Assembly: GCA_024276935.1 (NCBI GenBank) | Contig: JAJRWH010000013.1 | Location: 24,146-88,145 of the forward strand | Direction of reading: 5' to 3' | Source of the DNA: Deltaproteobacteria bacterium | Lineage (GTDB): Bacteria; Desulfobacterota; Desulfuromonadia; Desulfuromonadales; Geopsychrobacteraceae | Length of the DNA: 64,000 nt | Shown here: piece after piece, positions 1-8,992 of the stretch | Position numbering within the stretch: the stretch's first letter is position 1 | How the letters are laid out: each line of letters opens with the position of its first letter | The notes under the pieces: model-generated | Database searches by the model: none | What the model was told of the DNA's origin: nothing | What the model saw: only the letters and a program-made list of their open reading frames with translations | Made by a program: the position numbers and the translations under genes

Positions 1-18
1 ATACAAGAATGTGTCGTC

Positions 19-1749
19 TCATTGTCGGGGATGATCCTTCAGTAGCCGCTGCAATTTGTTACGAGCAGTCGTTGAGTCGTGATCCAGTTCAAGGGATTTA
101 CGATAAACCTGCTCAGCGTCGTTCCAGCGCTGCAACGCAAGATAGACATCGCCAAGATGCTCCTGAATCAAAGCATCATCAGGATCAAGAACCACGGCTT
201 TTTCGAGATGGGTTCGAGCCTCATCATAACGATGCATACGGTAATAGATCCAGCCAAGAGTATCGTATATATAACTGGATTTTTTTTGCTTCAACGCCTG
301 CTGCGCCAGCTTCAAGGCCTGTTCGAGGTTCTCTCCCAGCTCTGCGTAGTGGTAGGCAATAAAGTTAAGCGCATCCGCATTTTGGGGATCAATGGCAAGA
401 ACCTCTTCCATGGCTTGCAATGCCTGTTGCCGTTCTTGCAATTGTTCAAAAATAACACCCTGCTGATAATGCAATTTAACATCCCGGGGATAGGCCTCAA
501 TGCCCTGACGTACAACCTGCCCGGCCTCAGCAAATCGACCAACCTCGCCAAGAAATGCCGACAGATAATAATAGACGTTAACGGTGGGGTTGCCGGTCGT
601 CAATGCTTGCTGCAAAACCCTGATGCCCCGTTCGACATCTCCCTGCTGACGGTACAGGTACCCCAGCTGCAAAACGGCCTCGGCGTAAACCTTTGAATCC
701 TGAGGAATCTGTTCCAGAATTTTCAACGCATCATCCAGGCGCTGCTGTCCAATCAGAGCCATACTCAACGAATAGAGGTGACGCGGATCGTCAGGCTGAA
801 GTTTGAGCACCTCACGAAAGCTCTGCTCCCCCCCCGCATAGTCTTCAAGGCTGAGTTGCAGCAAACCAATCCGGTTTAATATCTGGATATCCTCCGGGCG
901 CTGCTGGTGAGCCTGGCGCAAAAGATCAAGCGCTTCATCATAACGTTCCTGTAAAATCAGAATCCGCGCCAACTGTTTATAGACTGCCAATAATTCAGGA
1001 TTATCCCGCAAGCTTTCACGGTACAGGTCAATGGCCTCATCAACCTGCTGTTCCTTTTCCAGCAACTGACCAAGCTCAAGAATCGTCTGCACCTGACCAG
1101 GACGGCGCAACAACAGTTCACGATAGGTTCTGGTTGCTGCTTGTGGTTGCTGGTTTCGCCGTTGTAAACGGGCCAGTGTCAACTGGCCGGGCAAGGAATC
1201 GGGATTCAGCTTTAAAAGAGTCTTTGTTTCGGCGATGGCTTTTTGAATCTCTCCCTGCTGATCGTAGACTGCGATCAATCGCAGGCGAAGAGTTTCATCC
1301 GCTGGAGTCTTTTTCAGTAATGTCCGATAGGCGGCGATCGCTTCAGGGTATCTTTTCTGGAAGAAACGCAGTTCCCCCATAAGCTCCCATCCGTCAGTCT
1401 GATCAGGAAAGAGTCGCAGCAATGTCTCAAGGGTCTGCCCGCCTTCTTCGAGCTGCTGATTATGCAGATAGGCCTTGGCCAGAGTAAGTTGCAACCACTC
1501 CGATTCGGGATCAAACGCCAACGCATGCTCCAGGGCTGAAATCGCTTCATCCCAGCGATTGTCCATGATCAACATCCGGAACCTGGCATAGCCAAAATAT
1601 GCCTTGGCTTCAGGAAGTTCAATTTCCGAAATATAGGGCCGACGAACCTGGTCCTGGGGACTCACAGGTGGCGGTGCCAGAGAGGCACAACCACTCAGCA
1701 ACAGAAGGGGCAGCACAACAGCCAAAACCAGAATACGACGAACCTTCAA
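19..1749 (-). CDS. TPR-repeat lipoprotein
   Basis: A predicted outer- or inner-membrane lipoprotein of about 576 residues built almost wholly of tetratricopeptide repeats. I place the start at the TTG at 1749 because a GGGAGA ribosome site lies just upstream. That start gives a clean signal peptide (charged KVRR, a leucine-rich core) ending in the lipobox LSGC with Cys21. A longer frame reaches 1815 but adds a tail that would spoil the signal. More than a dozen TPR-like units follow, with motifs such as LGYLYRQQGD and LGWIYYRMHRYDEA. The family usually acts as a scaffold in envelope or exopolysaccharide machinery. The actual partner is unknown, because the next gene upstream runs the other way and the downstream side is outside the window. 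Confidence 0.85.
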   Translation of the reverse strand: MKVRRILVLAVVLPLLLLSGCASLAPPPVSPQDQVRRPYISEIELPEAKAYFGYARFRMLIMDNRWDEAISALEHALAFDPESEWLQLTLAKAYLHNQQLEEGGQTLETLLRLFPDQTDGWELMGELRFFQKRYPEAIAAYRTLLKKTPADETLRLRLIAVYDQQGEIQKAIAETKTLLKLNPDSLPGQLTLARLQRRNQQPQAATRTYRELLLRRPGQVQTILELGQLLEKEQQVDEAIDLYRESLRDNPELLAVYKQLARILILQERYDEALDLLRQAHQQRPEDIQILNRIGLLQLSLEDYAGGEQSFREVLKLQPDDPRHLYSLSMALIGQQRLDDALKILEQIPQDSKVYAEAVLQLGYLYRQQGDVERGIRVLQQALTTGNPTVNVYYYLSAFLGEVGRFAEAGQVVRQGIEAYPRDVKLHYQQGVIFEQLQERQQALQAMEEVLAIDPQNADALNFIAYHYAELGENLEQALKLAQQALKQKKSSYIYDTLGWIYYRMHRYDEARTHLEKAVVLDPDDALIQEHLGDVYLALQRWNDAEQVYRKSLELDHDSTTARNKLQRLLKDHPRQ

Positions 1750-2000
1750 CCTAAATTCTCCCACATCACTTGAAATCAGAAAAAGGATGATCCACACGTT
1801 TGAAGCATCAGACACATTATAGTCATAAAACCATTGTCATTACAGGGCTGTTTTCTATCCCTTGATTTATTGTCAACCACAAGGGTGCAGAGCAACACCC
1901 TCATCCCCCGGTCAGTTCCTCTCCCGACCAGGGCTGGCCAACCTTATGATTATAATGTAAACTTTCGATTCAGGAGTCTTTGACCCGGCGGGGCAGCAGA

Positions 2001-2246
2001 ATGAAAAAGACCAACACAACATCGACACGTGAAGCTTGGATCCTCTGCCTGATTCTTGGGGTCATCATGCTCAATTTCCCCTTCCTGCAAATTTTCAATA
2101 CCGGGCGCACACTTTTTGGCATCCCGATTCTGGTGTTTTACTTTTTCGTAGGCTGGCCGATCTCCATCTTCGTCATCCTGCTCTTTGTCAACCGGCTTCA
2201 GCGGGAAGAAGAAACCGAGACCTCAGACGATGAGGAGCAATCATGA
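2001..2246 (+). CDS. small two-helix membrane protein, partner of the SLC5-PP2C fusion
   Basis: An 81-residue protein with two predicted membrane helices (about residues 12-32 and 40-63) and an acidic C-terminus ending DDEEQS. Its stop overlaps the start of the next gene by 4 bases (ATGA), so the two are probably translationally coupled. Small two-helix proteins (DUF485/DUF4212 type) often accompany SLC5 symporters, and I infer the same role here without a confirmed family match. The ATG at 2001 follows a GGGG run at 1989-1992. A TTG at 1980 behind AGGAG (1972-1976) is an alternative but its spacing is short. A TATAAT at 1951-1956 is a possible -10 box for the operon. Confidence 0.7.
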   Translation: MKKTNTTSTREAWILCLILGVIMLNFPFLQIFNTGRTLFGIPILVFYFFVGWPISIFVILLFVNRLQREEETETSDDEEQS

Positions 2247-5200
2247 TTTCACCTCTGCTTGTTGCGGTGATTTCAATCATCTACTTTGCCATGCTTTTCG
2301 GGGTGGCCTATTACGCCGACGCCCGGCGTAAAGCTGGCCATAGCCTGATCAACAATCCTTATATCTATTCACTGAGCCTGGCTGTCTACTGTACCTCCTG
2401 GACCTACTATGGCAGCGTTGGGCGTGCGGCAACCAGTGGCCTCGATTTTCTGCCAATCTATCTCGGACCGACCCTGATCGCATTTACCTGGTGGTTTCTG
2501 CTGCGCAAAATGGTCCGGGTCAGCAAAGAACAAAATATTGTCAGTATTGCCGACTTTATCTCCAGCCGTTACGACAGATCTCCCTGGATTGGTGCTCTGG
2601 TGACCCTGATTGCGGTCTTGGGCATCATGCCCTATATCGCTTTGCAACTCAAAGCAGTCGCCCGAACATTCGACCTGCTGGTCAGTCCGACAACCGTTGC
2701 CGAGGTTGGCTTGCAGGACCTTTTTCCGGTCTTGCCCACCTATGTCGATACCGCTTTCATGATGGCCCTGGTTCTCAGCCTGTTTGGCATATTATTTGGC
2801 GCACGACATCTTGATGCCTCAGAGCGTCATGAAGGTCTGGTTGCTGCAGTCGCCTTTGAATCAATTGTCAAACTGGTGGCATTTTTTACCGTTGGGATGT
2901 TCGTTACTTTTGGTTTGTTTGATGGTTTTGGCGATATTTTCAATCGTTTTGCCCAGCAATTTCCGGAACGACTCAGTCTCTTTCGCCTGGATACCGCTGC
3001 CATTCCCTACACAAAATGGTTCACTCTGACCTTTGCCTCAATGATGGCGATCATGTTTTTGCCCCGCCAGTTTCACATTATGGTCATCGAAAATGCCGAT
3101 GAAAAACATATCAAGGAAGCCATGTGGCGCTTCCCCGGCTATATTTTTCTGATCAACCTGTTCGTCATCCCGATTGCGTTGGGTGGACTGCTCCTCAATG
3201 GAGGAGACAGTTCGCAGGCAGATTATTTTGTCATCAATCTGCCATTGGCCGCAGGACACCCCTGGTTGGCGTTACTGGTGTTCATCGGAGGTTTTTCGGC
3301 CTCTGCCGGAATGGTGATGGTCTCATCTGTCACACTCTCGACCATGATTCTCAACCATCTGACTATGCCGTTGATTCTTCGTCTGAAAGTAGATATCCGT
3401 GATTTTTCTGCCATTCTGATCAACCTGAAACGTTTCGGCATTATTGGGGTCGTTTTTCTGGGATACCTCTATTATCGCGTCATCGGCGACTCGTATGCGC
3501 TGGTCAATATGGGGCTGATTTCATTTATTGCCGCCGCCCAGTTCGCACCAGCGGTTGTGGGTGGGCTCTATTGGAAACGTGCCAATAAAAAAGCCGCCAT
3601 GGCCGGGCTGAGCCTCGGCTTTCTGCTCTGGTTCTACACCTTGCTGATTCCATCATTCGTCATGTCCGGCTGGATGGAAAGCAGCATTCTGGATCTGGGC
3701 CCTTTCGGTATTGAACTTTTACGCCCCCTTCAGTTGTTCGGCCTGACCGGTTTTGATATCTGGACCAACGCTCTGTTCTGGACTATGTTTTTTAATCTTG
3801 GTGCATTTTTATCCCTGAGTTTTTTCTGCAAGCAAAATGCAACAGAGCGGGAGCAGGCACAACACTTTGTTGATGTTTACGGTGATCACCTCGTCCCGGA
3901 ACAGCGCCGTCGAATCAGCAAGGCACCAACGATTATGGAATTTGTCGAGTTGATGTCCAAGTTTATCGGCGAAAAACCGGCCAACGCCGCCATCTCTTCC
4001 TATCTGAAAAACCACGAAATCAACAGCAGAGGAAGCCTGGACGACCACGAAATACCGGCCCTCAAAAGCTTTACCGAGAGAACGCTGGCCGGTTATGTCG
4101 GGGCCGCTCCGGCAAAAATTATCATCGACAACTATCTTTCGACCCGCGGCAGCGAAATGGAAGATGTTTTCGATATTTTTGGCACTGTCACTCTCAGTCG
4201 CACTGCCAGTCGCGAACAACTGAGCGTTCTCTATGAAGCGGCAAAAATCGTATCACGCAGCAGTGATCTAGACAAAACCCTCAACGGCCTACTCAAGCTG
4301 CTGATGCAACAATTCAAATTTGATCTGTGTGTCATTCGCTTTCTTGACGAGCAGAGTATGACCCTGGCCGTCAAGGCTCAAATGGGAATGACCAGCAAAC
4401 ATTTTGGTGAATCTGAACGAAATCTCGATATGGAAACCTATATCGGCGCAGCCTTTCTGTCGAATACGGCCTCAGTGGTCAACGACACCGAATACCTCGA
4501 CAAGCCCGAATCTTCTCAGATCATCCATCGAGAACGAATTAAATCCTTCGCTCATGCTCCCATCGTGGTAGAAGGTGAACCCGTCGGAGTTCTCTCGGCC
4601 TTCTCACGCACGGCAAAAGGTATTTTTACAGATGAATTTGTCGCCCTGTTCAATAATCTGGCCCGACAGGTCGGCATTGCCTGGCGAAATCACCAACAGT
4701 TGATTGAGCTCCTCAATGCCCGCGAGCAGGAGCGTGATCTGCAAATTGCCAAAACCATCCAGATGGGTCTGTTGCCATCAGGAATTCCCGAATTCAGCAA
4801 TGTCGATCTGGCGGGGCTTTGTGTCCCGGCCCATCAGGTCGGTGGTGATTACTACGATTTTATCCGTCGGCAGAACGGAACCCTTGATCTGGTCATTGCT
4901 GATGTCTCAGGACACAACATCGGTTCTGCCCTGATTATGGCCGAAACCCGCACCTTTATTCAGGCGATGCGTCAAATTGAACAACCCTACGCCATGCTTG
5001 ATGAGTTAAATCGCTTCTTCTGTGAAGACCTGTCACGGGCAGAACTTTTTGTTACCATGTTTTACCTGCAATACCATCCGGAATCAGGCCGTTTACTCTA
5101 TGCCAATGCGGGACATAACAACCCGGTTCTCTGGCGGCAACAAACAAAATCCTGTGAGATGATCGATGGCGATGGCATGATCCTCGGCATTAAACCTGAC

Positions 5201-5497
5201 ATCGATTTTGAACAACGAGAAACCCGGCTGGCAACAGGTGACATCCTGGTTTTGTATACCGACGGCGTGACCGAAGCCGAGGATGGCAATGGCAATTTCT
5301 TTGGTGAATCACGGCTTCAGGCATTATTGGAAGAGCACCGGGATCTTTCTGCCAAAGATCTGATTGATCAAGTTCTGGAACAGATCCGGCTGTTCACCGG
5401 CAGTCGTCATTTTAATGATGATATTTCTTTGGTTATCATGAAAGTCATCCATCAGAACCCGCAGGATTCAACCGCAGACAAAGAACAGAATCGATAA
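2243..5497 (+). CDS. SLC5 symporter-STAC-GAF-PP2C (SpoIIE/RsbU) serine phosphatase fusion
   Basis: A 1084-residue sensor protein. Residues 1 to about 530 form a PutP/SLC5 sodium:solute symporter-like domain of roughly 13 helices. Residues of about 555-655 look like the helical STAC linker that joins SLC5 modules to signalling outputs. A GAF domain covers about 680-825 and a SpoIIE/RsbU-type PP2C phosphatase about 830-1075. The phosphatase has its metal-binding signatures: GGDYYDF near 867, DVSGH at 887, DGVTEAEDG near 1007 and NDDIS near 1058. SLC5-STAC domains are known mainly on histidine kinases (CbrA/CrbS type); here the output is a serine phosphatase. The next two genes encode its expected substrate (STAS) and the opposing kinase, so it probably turns solute transport or binding into dephosphorylation of the anti-anti-sigma factor. 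The solute is not evident. Confidence 0.9.
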   Translation: MISPLLVAVISIIYFAMLFGVAYYADARRKAGHSLINNPYIYSLSLAVYCTSWTYYGSVGRAATSGLDFLPIYLGPTLIAFTWWFLLRKMVRVSKEQNIVSIADFISSRYDRSPWIGALVTLIAVLGIMPYIALQLKAVARTFDLLVSPTTVAEVGLQDLFPVLPTYVDTAFMMALVLSLFGILFGARHLDASERHEGLVAAVAFESIVKLVAFFTVGMFVTFGLFDGFGDIFNRFAQQFPERLSLFRLDTAAIPYTKWFTLTFASMMAIMFLPRQFHIMVIENADEKHIKEAMWRFPGYIFLINLFVIPIALGGLLLNGGDSSQADYFVINLPLAAGHPWLALLVFIGGFSASAGMVMVSSVTLSTMILNHLTMPLILRLKVDIRDFSAILINLKRFGIIGVVFLGYLYYRVIGDSYALVNMGLISFIAAAQFAPAVVGGLYWKRANKKAAMAGLSLGFLLWFYTLLIPSFVMSGWMESSILDLGPFGIELLRPLQLFGLTGFDIWTNALFWTMFFNLGAFLSLSFFCKQNATEREQAQHFVDVYGDHLVPEQRRRISKAPTIMEFVELMSKFIGEKPANAAISSYLKNHEINSRGSLDDHEIPALKSFTERTLAGYVGAAPAKIIIDNYLSTRGSEMEDVFDIFGTVTLSRTASREQLSVLYEAAKIVSRSSDLDKTLNGLLKLLMQQFKFDLCVIRFLDEQSMTLAVKAQMGMTSKHFGESERNLDMETYIGAAFLSNTASVVNDTEYLDKPESSQIIHRERIKSFAHAPIVVEGEPVGVLSAFSRTAKGIFTDEFVALFNNLARQVGIAWRNHQQLIELLNAREQERDLQIAKTIQMGLLPSGIPEFSNVDLAGLCVPAHQVGGDYYDFIRRQNGTLDLVIADVSGHNIGSALIMAETRTFIQAMRQIEQPYAMLDELNRFFCEDLSRAELFVTMFYLQYHPESGRLLYANAGHNNPVLWRQQTKSCEMIDGDGMILGIKPDIDFEQRETRLATGDILVLYTDGVTEAEDGNGNFFGESRLQALLEEHRDLSAKDLIDQVLEQIRLFTGSRHFNDDISLVIMKVIHQNPQDSTADKEQNR

Positions 5498-5549
5498 ATA
5501 AGGTATAATCTTATGAGTCCCTACAATGACCGCTACAAGGAGTGAACAG

Positions 5550-5885
5550 ATGCAACTTAAAACGGAAGAAATCGGTGATATTGTCCTGATCGTAATTGAA
5601 GAAGAACGCATGGATGCCCACAACAGCGGAACCTTCAAAGAGCAGATGCTGGCGCTGTTTGATGAAGGAAAGTGCAACTTGATCATCGACCTTTCAGCGG
5701 TCAGATTTGTTGATTCGTCCGGACTTGGCGCCCTGGTCTCAGGATTCAAAAATGCCAGCGCTCGCGAAGGAAGCCTGAAACTCTGCGGTTTACAGCCTCA
5801 GGTTCGTTCGATGTTCGAATTGACCCGACTGCATCGGGTCTTCGAAATATTCGCTTCAGTTGAAGAAGCCCAGGAAAGCTTCTAA
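5550..5885 (+). CDS. STAS-domain anti-anti-sigma factor (SpoIIAA/RsbV-like)
   Basis: A 111-residue single STAS domain, the normal length of SpoIIAA/RsbV proteins. The motif VDSSGLGAL carries the conserved phosphorylatable serine (Ser56 by alignment with SpoIIAA Ser58). The ATG at 5550 is chosen because AAGGAG lies at 5537-5542; an in-frame start 8 codons earlier has no such site. In the partner-switch scheme the unphosphorylated form binds the anti-sigma kinase. The phosphatase that should activate it is the gene before, and the kinase that should inactivate it is the gene after. Its target could be a sigma factor or another kinase-bound effector; none is encoded nearby. Confidence 0.92.
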   Translation: MQLKTEEIGDIVLIVIEEERMDAHNSGTFKEQMLALFDEGKCNLIIDLSAVRFVDSSGLGALVSGFKNASAREGSLKLCGLQPQVRSMFELTRLHRVFEIFASVEEAQESF

Positions 5886-5902
5886 AGGCGGTTGTAACGA
5901 CA

Positions 5903-6325
5903 ATGAAGGACAAGGTTGAAGTCGACATCATAATCCCCAACCAAACCCGATATCTGGGTCTGATTGGTCGCATCGGGGAGGATCTGGTTCACTCTCTCGG
6001 TCGCTATAGTGGCGACCGGGAAGAGTTGGCCTATCACCTGAATCTGGTGCTGACCGAAGCGATCACCAATGCCATTTGCCATGCCAATGAAAATGATCCG
6101 ACCAAGCAGATTCAGATTCAGATTTCAGCCTCGGATTCGAGCCTGAAGATCAAGGTTTTTGATGAAGGGGAAGGCTTCGATCTGGCGGAACTGACAACCA
6201 GTGATATCCAGGATACCGATGAGTGCGGGCGAGGGATTCACATCATCCATCGTTTGATGGATCAGGTTAACTACCACCGATCCAACAAACGCAACGTACT
6301 TGAAATGGTCAAGAAACTTCACTGA
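5903..6325 (+). CDS. RsbW/SpoIIAB-like serine kinase (anti-sigma factor)
   Basis: A 140-residue GHKL (HATPase_c_2) protein of RsbW type. The N box is LTEAITNAICHA, the G1 box is FDEGEGFD and the glycine-rich G2 loop is CGRGIHII, so ATP binding looks intact. It should phosphorylate the STAS protein encoded 17 bases upstream and bind a downstream effector, classically a sigma factor. It is the last gene of the operon. Its final 17 bases overlap the 3' end of the HAD gene on the opposite strand. No sigma factor gene lies nearby, so the effector is unknown. Confidence 0.9.
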   Translation: MKDKVEVDIIIPNQTRYLGLIGRIGEDLVHSLGRYSGDREELAYHLNLVLTEAITNAICHANENDPTKQIQIQISASDSSLKIKVFDEGEGFDLAELTTSDIQDTDECGRGIHIIHRLMDQVNYHRSNKRNVLEMVKKLH

Positions 6326-6965
6326 TCAACCCGGGTGCCCTTTGCCCCAACAGCAGATCGGTCAATTCCTGATGGGAATTGACCTTTTGCGCCACGTCAA
6401 GACCCTCACCAAAAGCGATAAAAACCATCCCGGCAGCGGCAGCAGCCTGTTGATCAAGTTCTGAATCACCCACAAACAGACAATTTTGTGGCGCAATACC
6501 ACCCAGCTGCTCTGCAGCCATAAACAACATGTCCGGTGCCGGTTTGGGTTTTGCCACATGACCACTGGTCACAACAACCCTGAAAAAACTCTCCAGTTGA
6601 AAATGGTCCAGAACATCCTGCATGCTGACACCGCGATTTGTTGCCACAGCCAGAGGCATCTCCTTTGCCAGACATTGCAGCGCCGGTTTAAGGTCGGCAG
6701 CCTCTTTCATCAGCGGAGTAAATTCCCGGTAATCAAGCTCACGAGCAAAGGTCAGTGCTTCCGCGACAACAGACTCGCTCATCAAACGAGCCAGGACAAC
6801 CGGACTGCTGGCCGTGTGGCAGATATGGGCACTTTCCGAATCGGGATCATCAATAACAGGAAAACCAAATTCTGAAAAAATCCGATTGTAATAAGCCAGA
6901 TTGGCTTGATGGCTGTCAAAAAGAACGCCATCACAATCAAATATTACGGCTTCAATCTTGTTCAT
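6309..6965 (-). CDS. HAD-superfamily phosphatase (phosphoglycolate phosphatase-like)
   Basis: A 218-residue haloacid dehalogenase-type hydrolase. Motif I is DCDGVLFDS with the nucleophile Asp near the N-terminus, the motif II region is VATNRG, the motif III lysine is in KPKPAPDM, and motif IV is FVGDSELD. The start is the ATG at 6965 behind an AAGAG site. It overlaps the end of lgt by 14 bases, which suggests translational coupling with lgt. The substrate cannot be told from sequence; phosphoglycolate or a similar small phosphate is typical. The 3' end overlaps the convergent anti-sigma kinase gene. Confidence 0.85.
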   Translation of the reverse strand: MNKIEAVIFDCDGVLFDSHQANLAYYNRIFSEFGFPVIDDPDSESAHICHTASSPVVLARLMSESVVAEALTFARELDYREFTPLMKEAADLKPALQCLAKEMPLAVATNRGVSMQDVLDHFQLESFFRVVVTSGHVAKPKPAPDMLFMAAEQLGGIAPQNCLFVGDSELDQQAAAAAGMVFIAFGEGLDVAQKVNSHQELTDLLLGQRAPGLISEVS

Positions 6966-7743
6966 TTTCGGCTCTTTTCCGTACCCACAACAGGCCCATA
7001 AGTCCAAACAGAATCATCGGCAGTGACAACAATTGTCCCATAGTTGCCCCACCCCACAAGTAGCCCAGCTGAACATCCGGTTCGCGAACAAATTCCACCA
7101 GAAAACGAAAACAACCGTAGCCGAGAAAAAAACTGAAAAAAGGAACACCCGTTCGGGTTCTGAGGCGGTGAAGCTGCCAGAGAATCAAAAACAGCAGCAC
7201 CCCCTCAAGCATAAACTCATACAGCTGACTCGGATGACGCGGCAAATCCCCTGCATAAGGAAAAACCATCCCCCAGGGCACATCTGTCGTTCGACCCCAG
7301 AGTTCTGCATTGATGAAATTACCAATCCGCCCCAGTCCAAGACCTACCGGTGCCGCAGCAGCAATAACATCGCCCATGGGCAGAATTGGATACTGATATT
7401 TGCGGCAGAACAACAGGGAGGCCAGAATCACTCCGAGCAACCCACCATGAAAACTCATACCGCCTTCCCATACGGCAAAGATTTTTTGCGGATGTTGCCA
7501 GAAATAAGGTGCATTATAAAAAACCACATAACCAAGTCGTCCACCCAGAATGACCCCCAGCACCGCGTAGAAAAGCAGATCAGACAATCTGTCCTTATTT
7601 AAATCCAGTCCGCGGCCTCGACTCATCCGTGAAATCCAGAATGATGCAAACAGGAATCCCCCCAGATACATCAATCCATACCAACGGACAGCCAATGGGC
7701 CAAGATGAAAGATAACCGGATCAAATTGAGGATAGGTCAGCAT
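6952..7743 (-). CDS. lgt: prolipoprotein diacylglyceryl transferase
   Basis: The inner-membrane enzyme that moves diacylglycerol from phosphatidylglycerol onto the lipobox cysteine of prolipoproteins, the first step in lipoprotein maturation. At 263 residues with about seven membrane helices it has the usual family size. The diagnostic signature GLGRIGNFINAELWGR is present, as are the conserved HGGLLG stretch and an RHPSQLYE motif. It would process lipoproteins such as the TPR protein at the start of the window. It is followed by, and overlaps, the HAD gene. A pseudouridine synthase gene lies 25 bases upstream on the same strand. Confidence 0.97.
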   Translation of the reverse strand: MLTYPQFDPVIFHLGPLAVRWYGLMYLGGFLFASFWISRMSRGRGLDLNKDRLSDLLFYAVLGVILGGRLGYVVFYNAPYFWQHPQKIFAVWEGGMSFHGGLLGVILASLLFCRKYQYPILPMGDVIAAAAPVGLGLGRIGNFINAELWGRTTDVPWGMVFPYAGDLPRHPSQLYEFMLEGVLLFLILWQLHRLRTRTGVPFFSFFLGYGCFRFLVEFVREPDVQLGYLWGGATMGQLLSLPMILFGLMGLLWVRKRAENEQD

Positions 7744-7768
7744 AGTTGATTGTTCCTGAAGTGATTCA

Positions 7769-8737
7769 TCATCGAAAAAGATGATCAGAAAGTTGTTGCA
7801 TGTCCTGCGGAAGAGGCAAATCGAAGGTCAATCGTTCTCCGCTGACAGGATGCGTAAACTCAAGATAAAACGCATGCAGCATCGGTCGGGAAACTGTCAG
7901 GCCGGCCCAGTTGACCGGGCCACCATAGAGTGGATCACCCAATAGTGGCGAACCTGCTTCTGACAGATGTGCCCGGATCTGGTGGGAGCGCCCCGTCAGG
8001 AGATTAACTTCGAGAAGAGCTGCGTCCTCCGCAGACTCCCTGGTTTGATAGCGGGTCACTGCCTTTTTTCCTCCACGTTCAACTGAAACAGTCCGGTTAT
8101 ACTTTCGTGAACGGGCCAATAACGAACAGATTTCAGCACTTGGTGGGTCTGGAGCATTTTGCACCAACGCAAGATAACGCTTCTCGACCTGATGCTCCAG
8201 AAAAATCTTGCTCAATCCGGAGTGTGCCTTTTGGTGAATGGAAAAAACCATCACCCCCGAAGTCCCGCGATCCAGCCTTTGCACCATTCCGAGTTCAGGC
8301 TTTTTTCGCCCGGGTACCTGTCCCAACAACCACAATAAGGCTTCATAGACTGTCCCCTTGTAGCGTGAAGGTGTGGGTTGTGTATCGATACCCGCTGGCT
8401 TGTTAAGGACCAGCAGGTATTTATCACGAAACAGAATATCTTTGTCAGACAGACGAAAAGGTTCCAGAGAATAGCCATCAGTATGCAACTCTGCACGAGA
8501 ACCGGCCTTAACAGTCAAGGAACAGGTTCGCGCCCTGCGCCCGTCAAGATGCACACCACCAATATCGACAATCTTGCGAGCTTCGGTCCGTGAAAGGTCC
8601 TGAATCTGTGAGGACAGCCACTGGTCAAGCCTCATCCCGCTCGCCGAAGAATCAACCCGCAACCGAAAAAGCTGCTTCTGGCCCCGTTGGTAAGAAATCT
8701 GTTTCATATCAAGTCCAGAATATTCCAATTGCTTCAT
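7769..8737 (-). CDS. RluA-family RNA pseudouridine synthase
   Basis: A 322-residue enzyme with an N-terminal S4 RNA-binding domain (about residues 30-90) and an RluA/RsuA catalytic domain. The active-site motif is MVQRLDRGTSGVMVF, where the Asp is the catalytic residue. The later motifs HQIRAHL and GDPLYGG are also present. It isomerises uridine in rRNA or tRNA; which position it modifies (RluC/RluD type or another) cannot be settled by eye. An ATG ten codons downstream (8707) is an alternative start, and neither has a strong ribosome site. Confidence 0.9.
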   Translation of the reverse strand: MKQLEYSGLDMKQISYQRGQKQLFRLRVDSSASGMRLDQWLSSQIQDLSRTEARKIVDIGGVHLDGRRARTCSLTVKAGSRAELHTDGYSLEPFRLSDKDILFRDKYLLVLNKPAGIDTQPTPSRYKGTVYEALLWLLGQVPGRKKPELGMVQRLDRGTSGVMVFSIHQKAHSGLSKIFLEHQVEKRYLALVQNAPDPPSAEICSLLARSRKYNRTVSVERGGKKAVTRYQTRESAEDAALLEVNLLTGRSHQIRAHLSEAGSPLLGDPLYGGPVNWAGLTVSRPMLHAFYLEFTHPVSGERLTFDLPLPQDMQQLSDHLFR

Positions 8738-8758
8738 TTAAAATATTTAATTTTTCTC

Positions 8759-8786
8759 TTGACATCAAACTGAAGGATGGTAATAT
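8759..8786 (+). promoter_or_regulatory. sigma-70-type promoter of the 6S RNA gene
   Basis: TTGACA (8759-8764), a 16-base spacer, and TATAAT-like TAATAT (8781-8786). It is one of the closest matches to consensus in the window. Transcription would start near 8793, about 17-20 bases before the region that matches the 6S RNA 5' end. The promoter begins only about 20 bases upstream of the divergent pseudouridine synthase start. Confidence 0.75.
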
Positions 8787-8809
8787 CAGTAGCACAAACA
8801 GAAAGATCT

Positions 8810-8992
8810 TTGAAATCTCTGGGGTGTTCGCGGTGACGGCGGCTTCTTGACCAACGTTCAGTTAACCCGTCAAATCGTGAGGTTCTGGTGAGCAAGCCTG
8901 CTTCTTTGCAGGAAGCCTGAAAGAGCCTTCGATGACTAATTTAGGTGCAAGGTCGACCTGGCGCTGTCTTACGGCATCCCGGAGCAGAGTGA
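8810..8992 (+). ncRNA. ssrS: 6S RNA
   Basis: This stretch matches the conserved parts of E. coli 6S RNA in order. The 5' arm TCTCTGGGGTGTTCGC resembles ATTTCTCTGAGATGTTCGC. The middle has GGTTCTGGTGAGCAAGC and GGAAGCCTGA, resembling GGTTGGTGAGCATGC and GAAGCCTTA. The 3' arm has TTACGGCATCCCGGAG, resembling GGCGGCATCTCGGAG. The closing stem GGGGTG/CATCCC pairs with one G-U. 6S RNA mimics an open promoter and binds sigma-70 RNA polymerase in stationary phase. The ends are approximate and the primary transcript may begin near 8793. No coding frame here is convincing. Confidence 0.85.
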
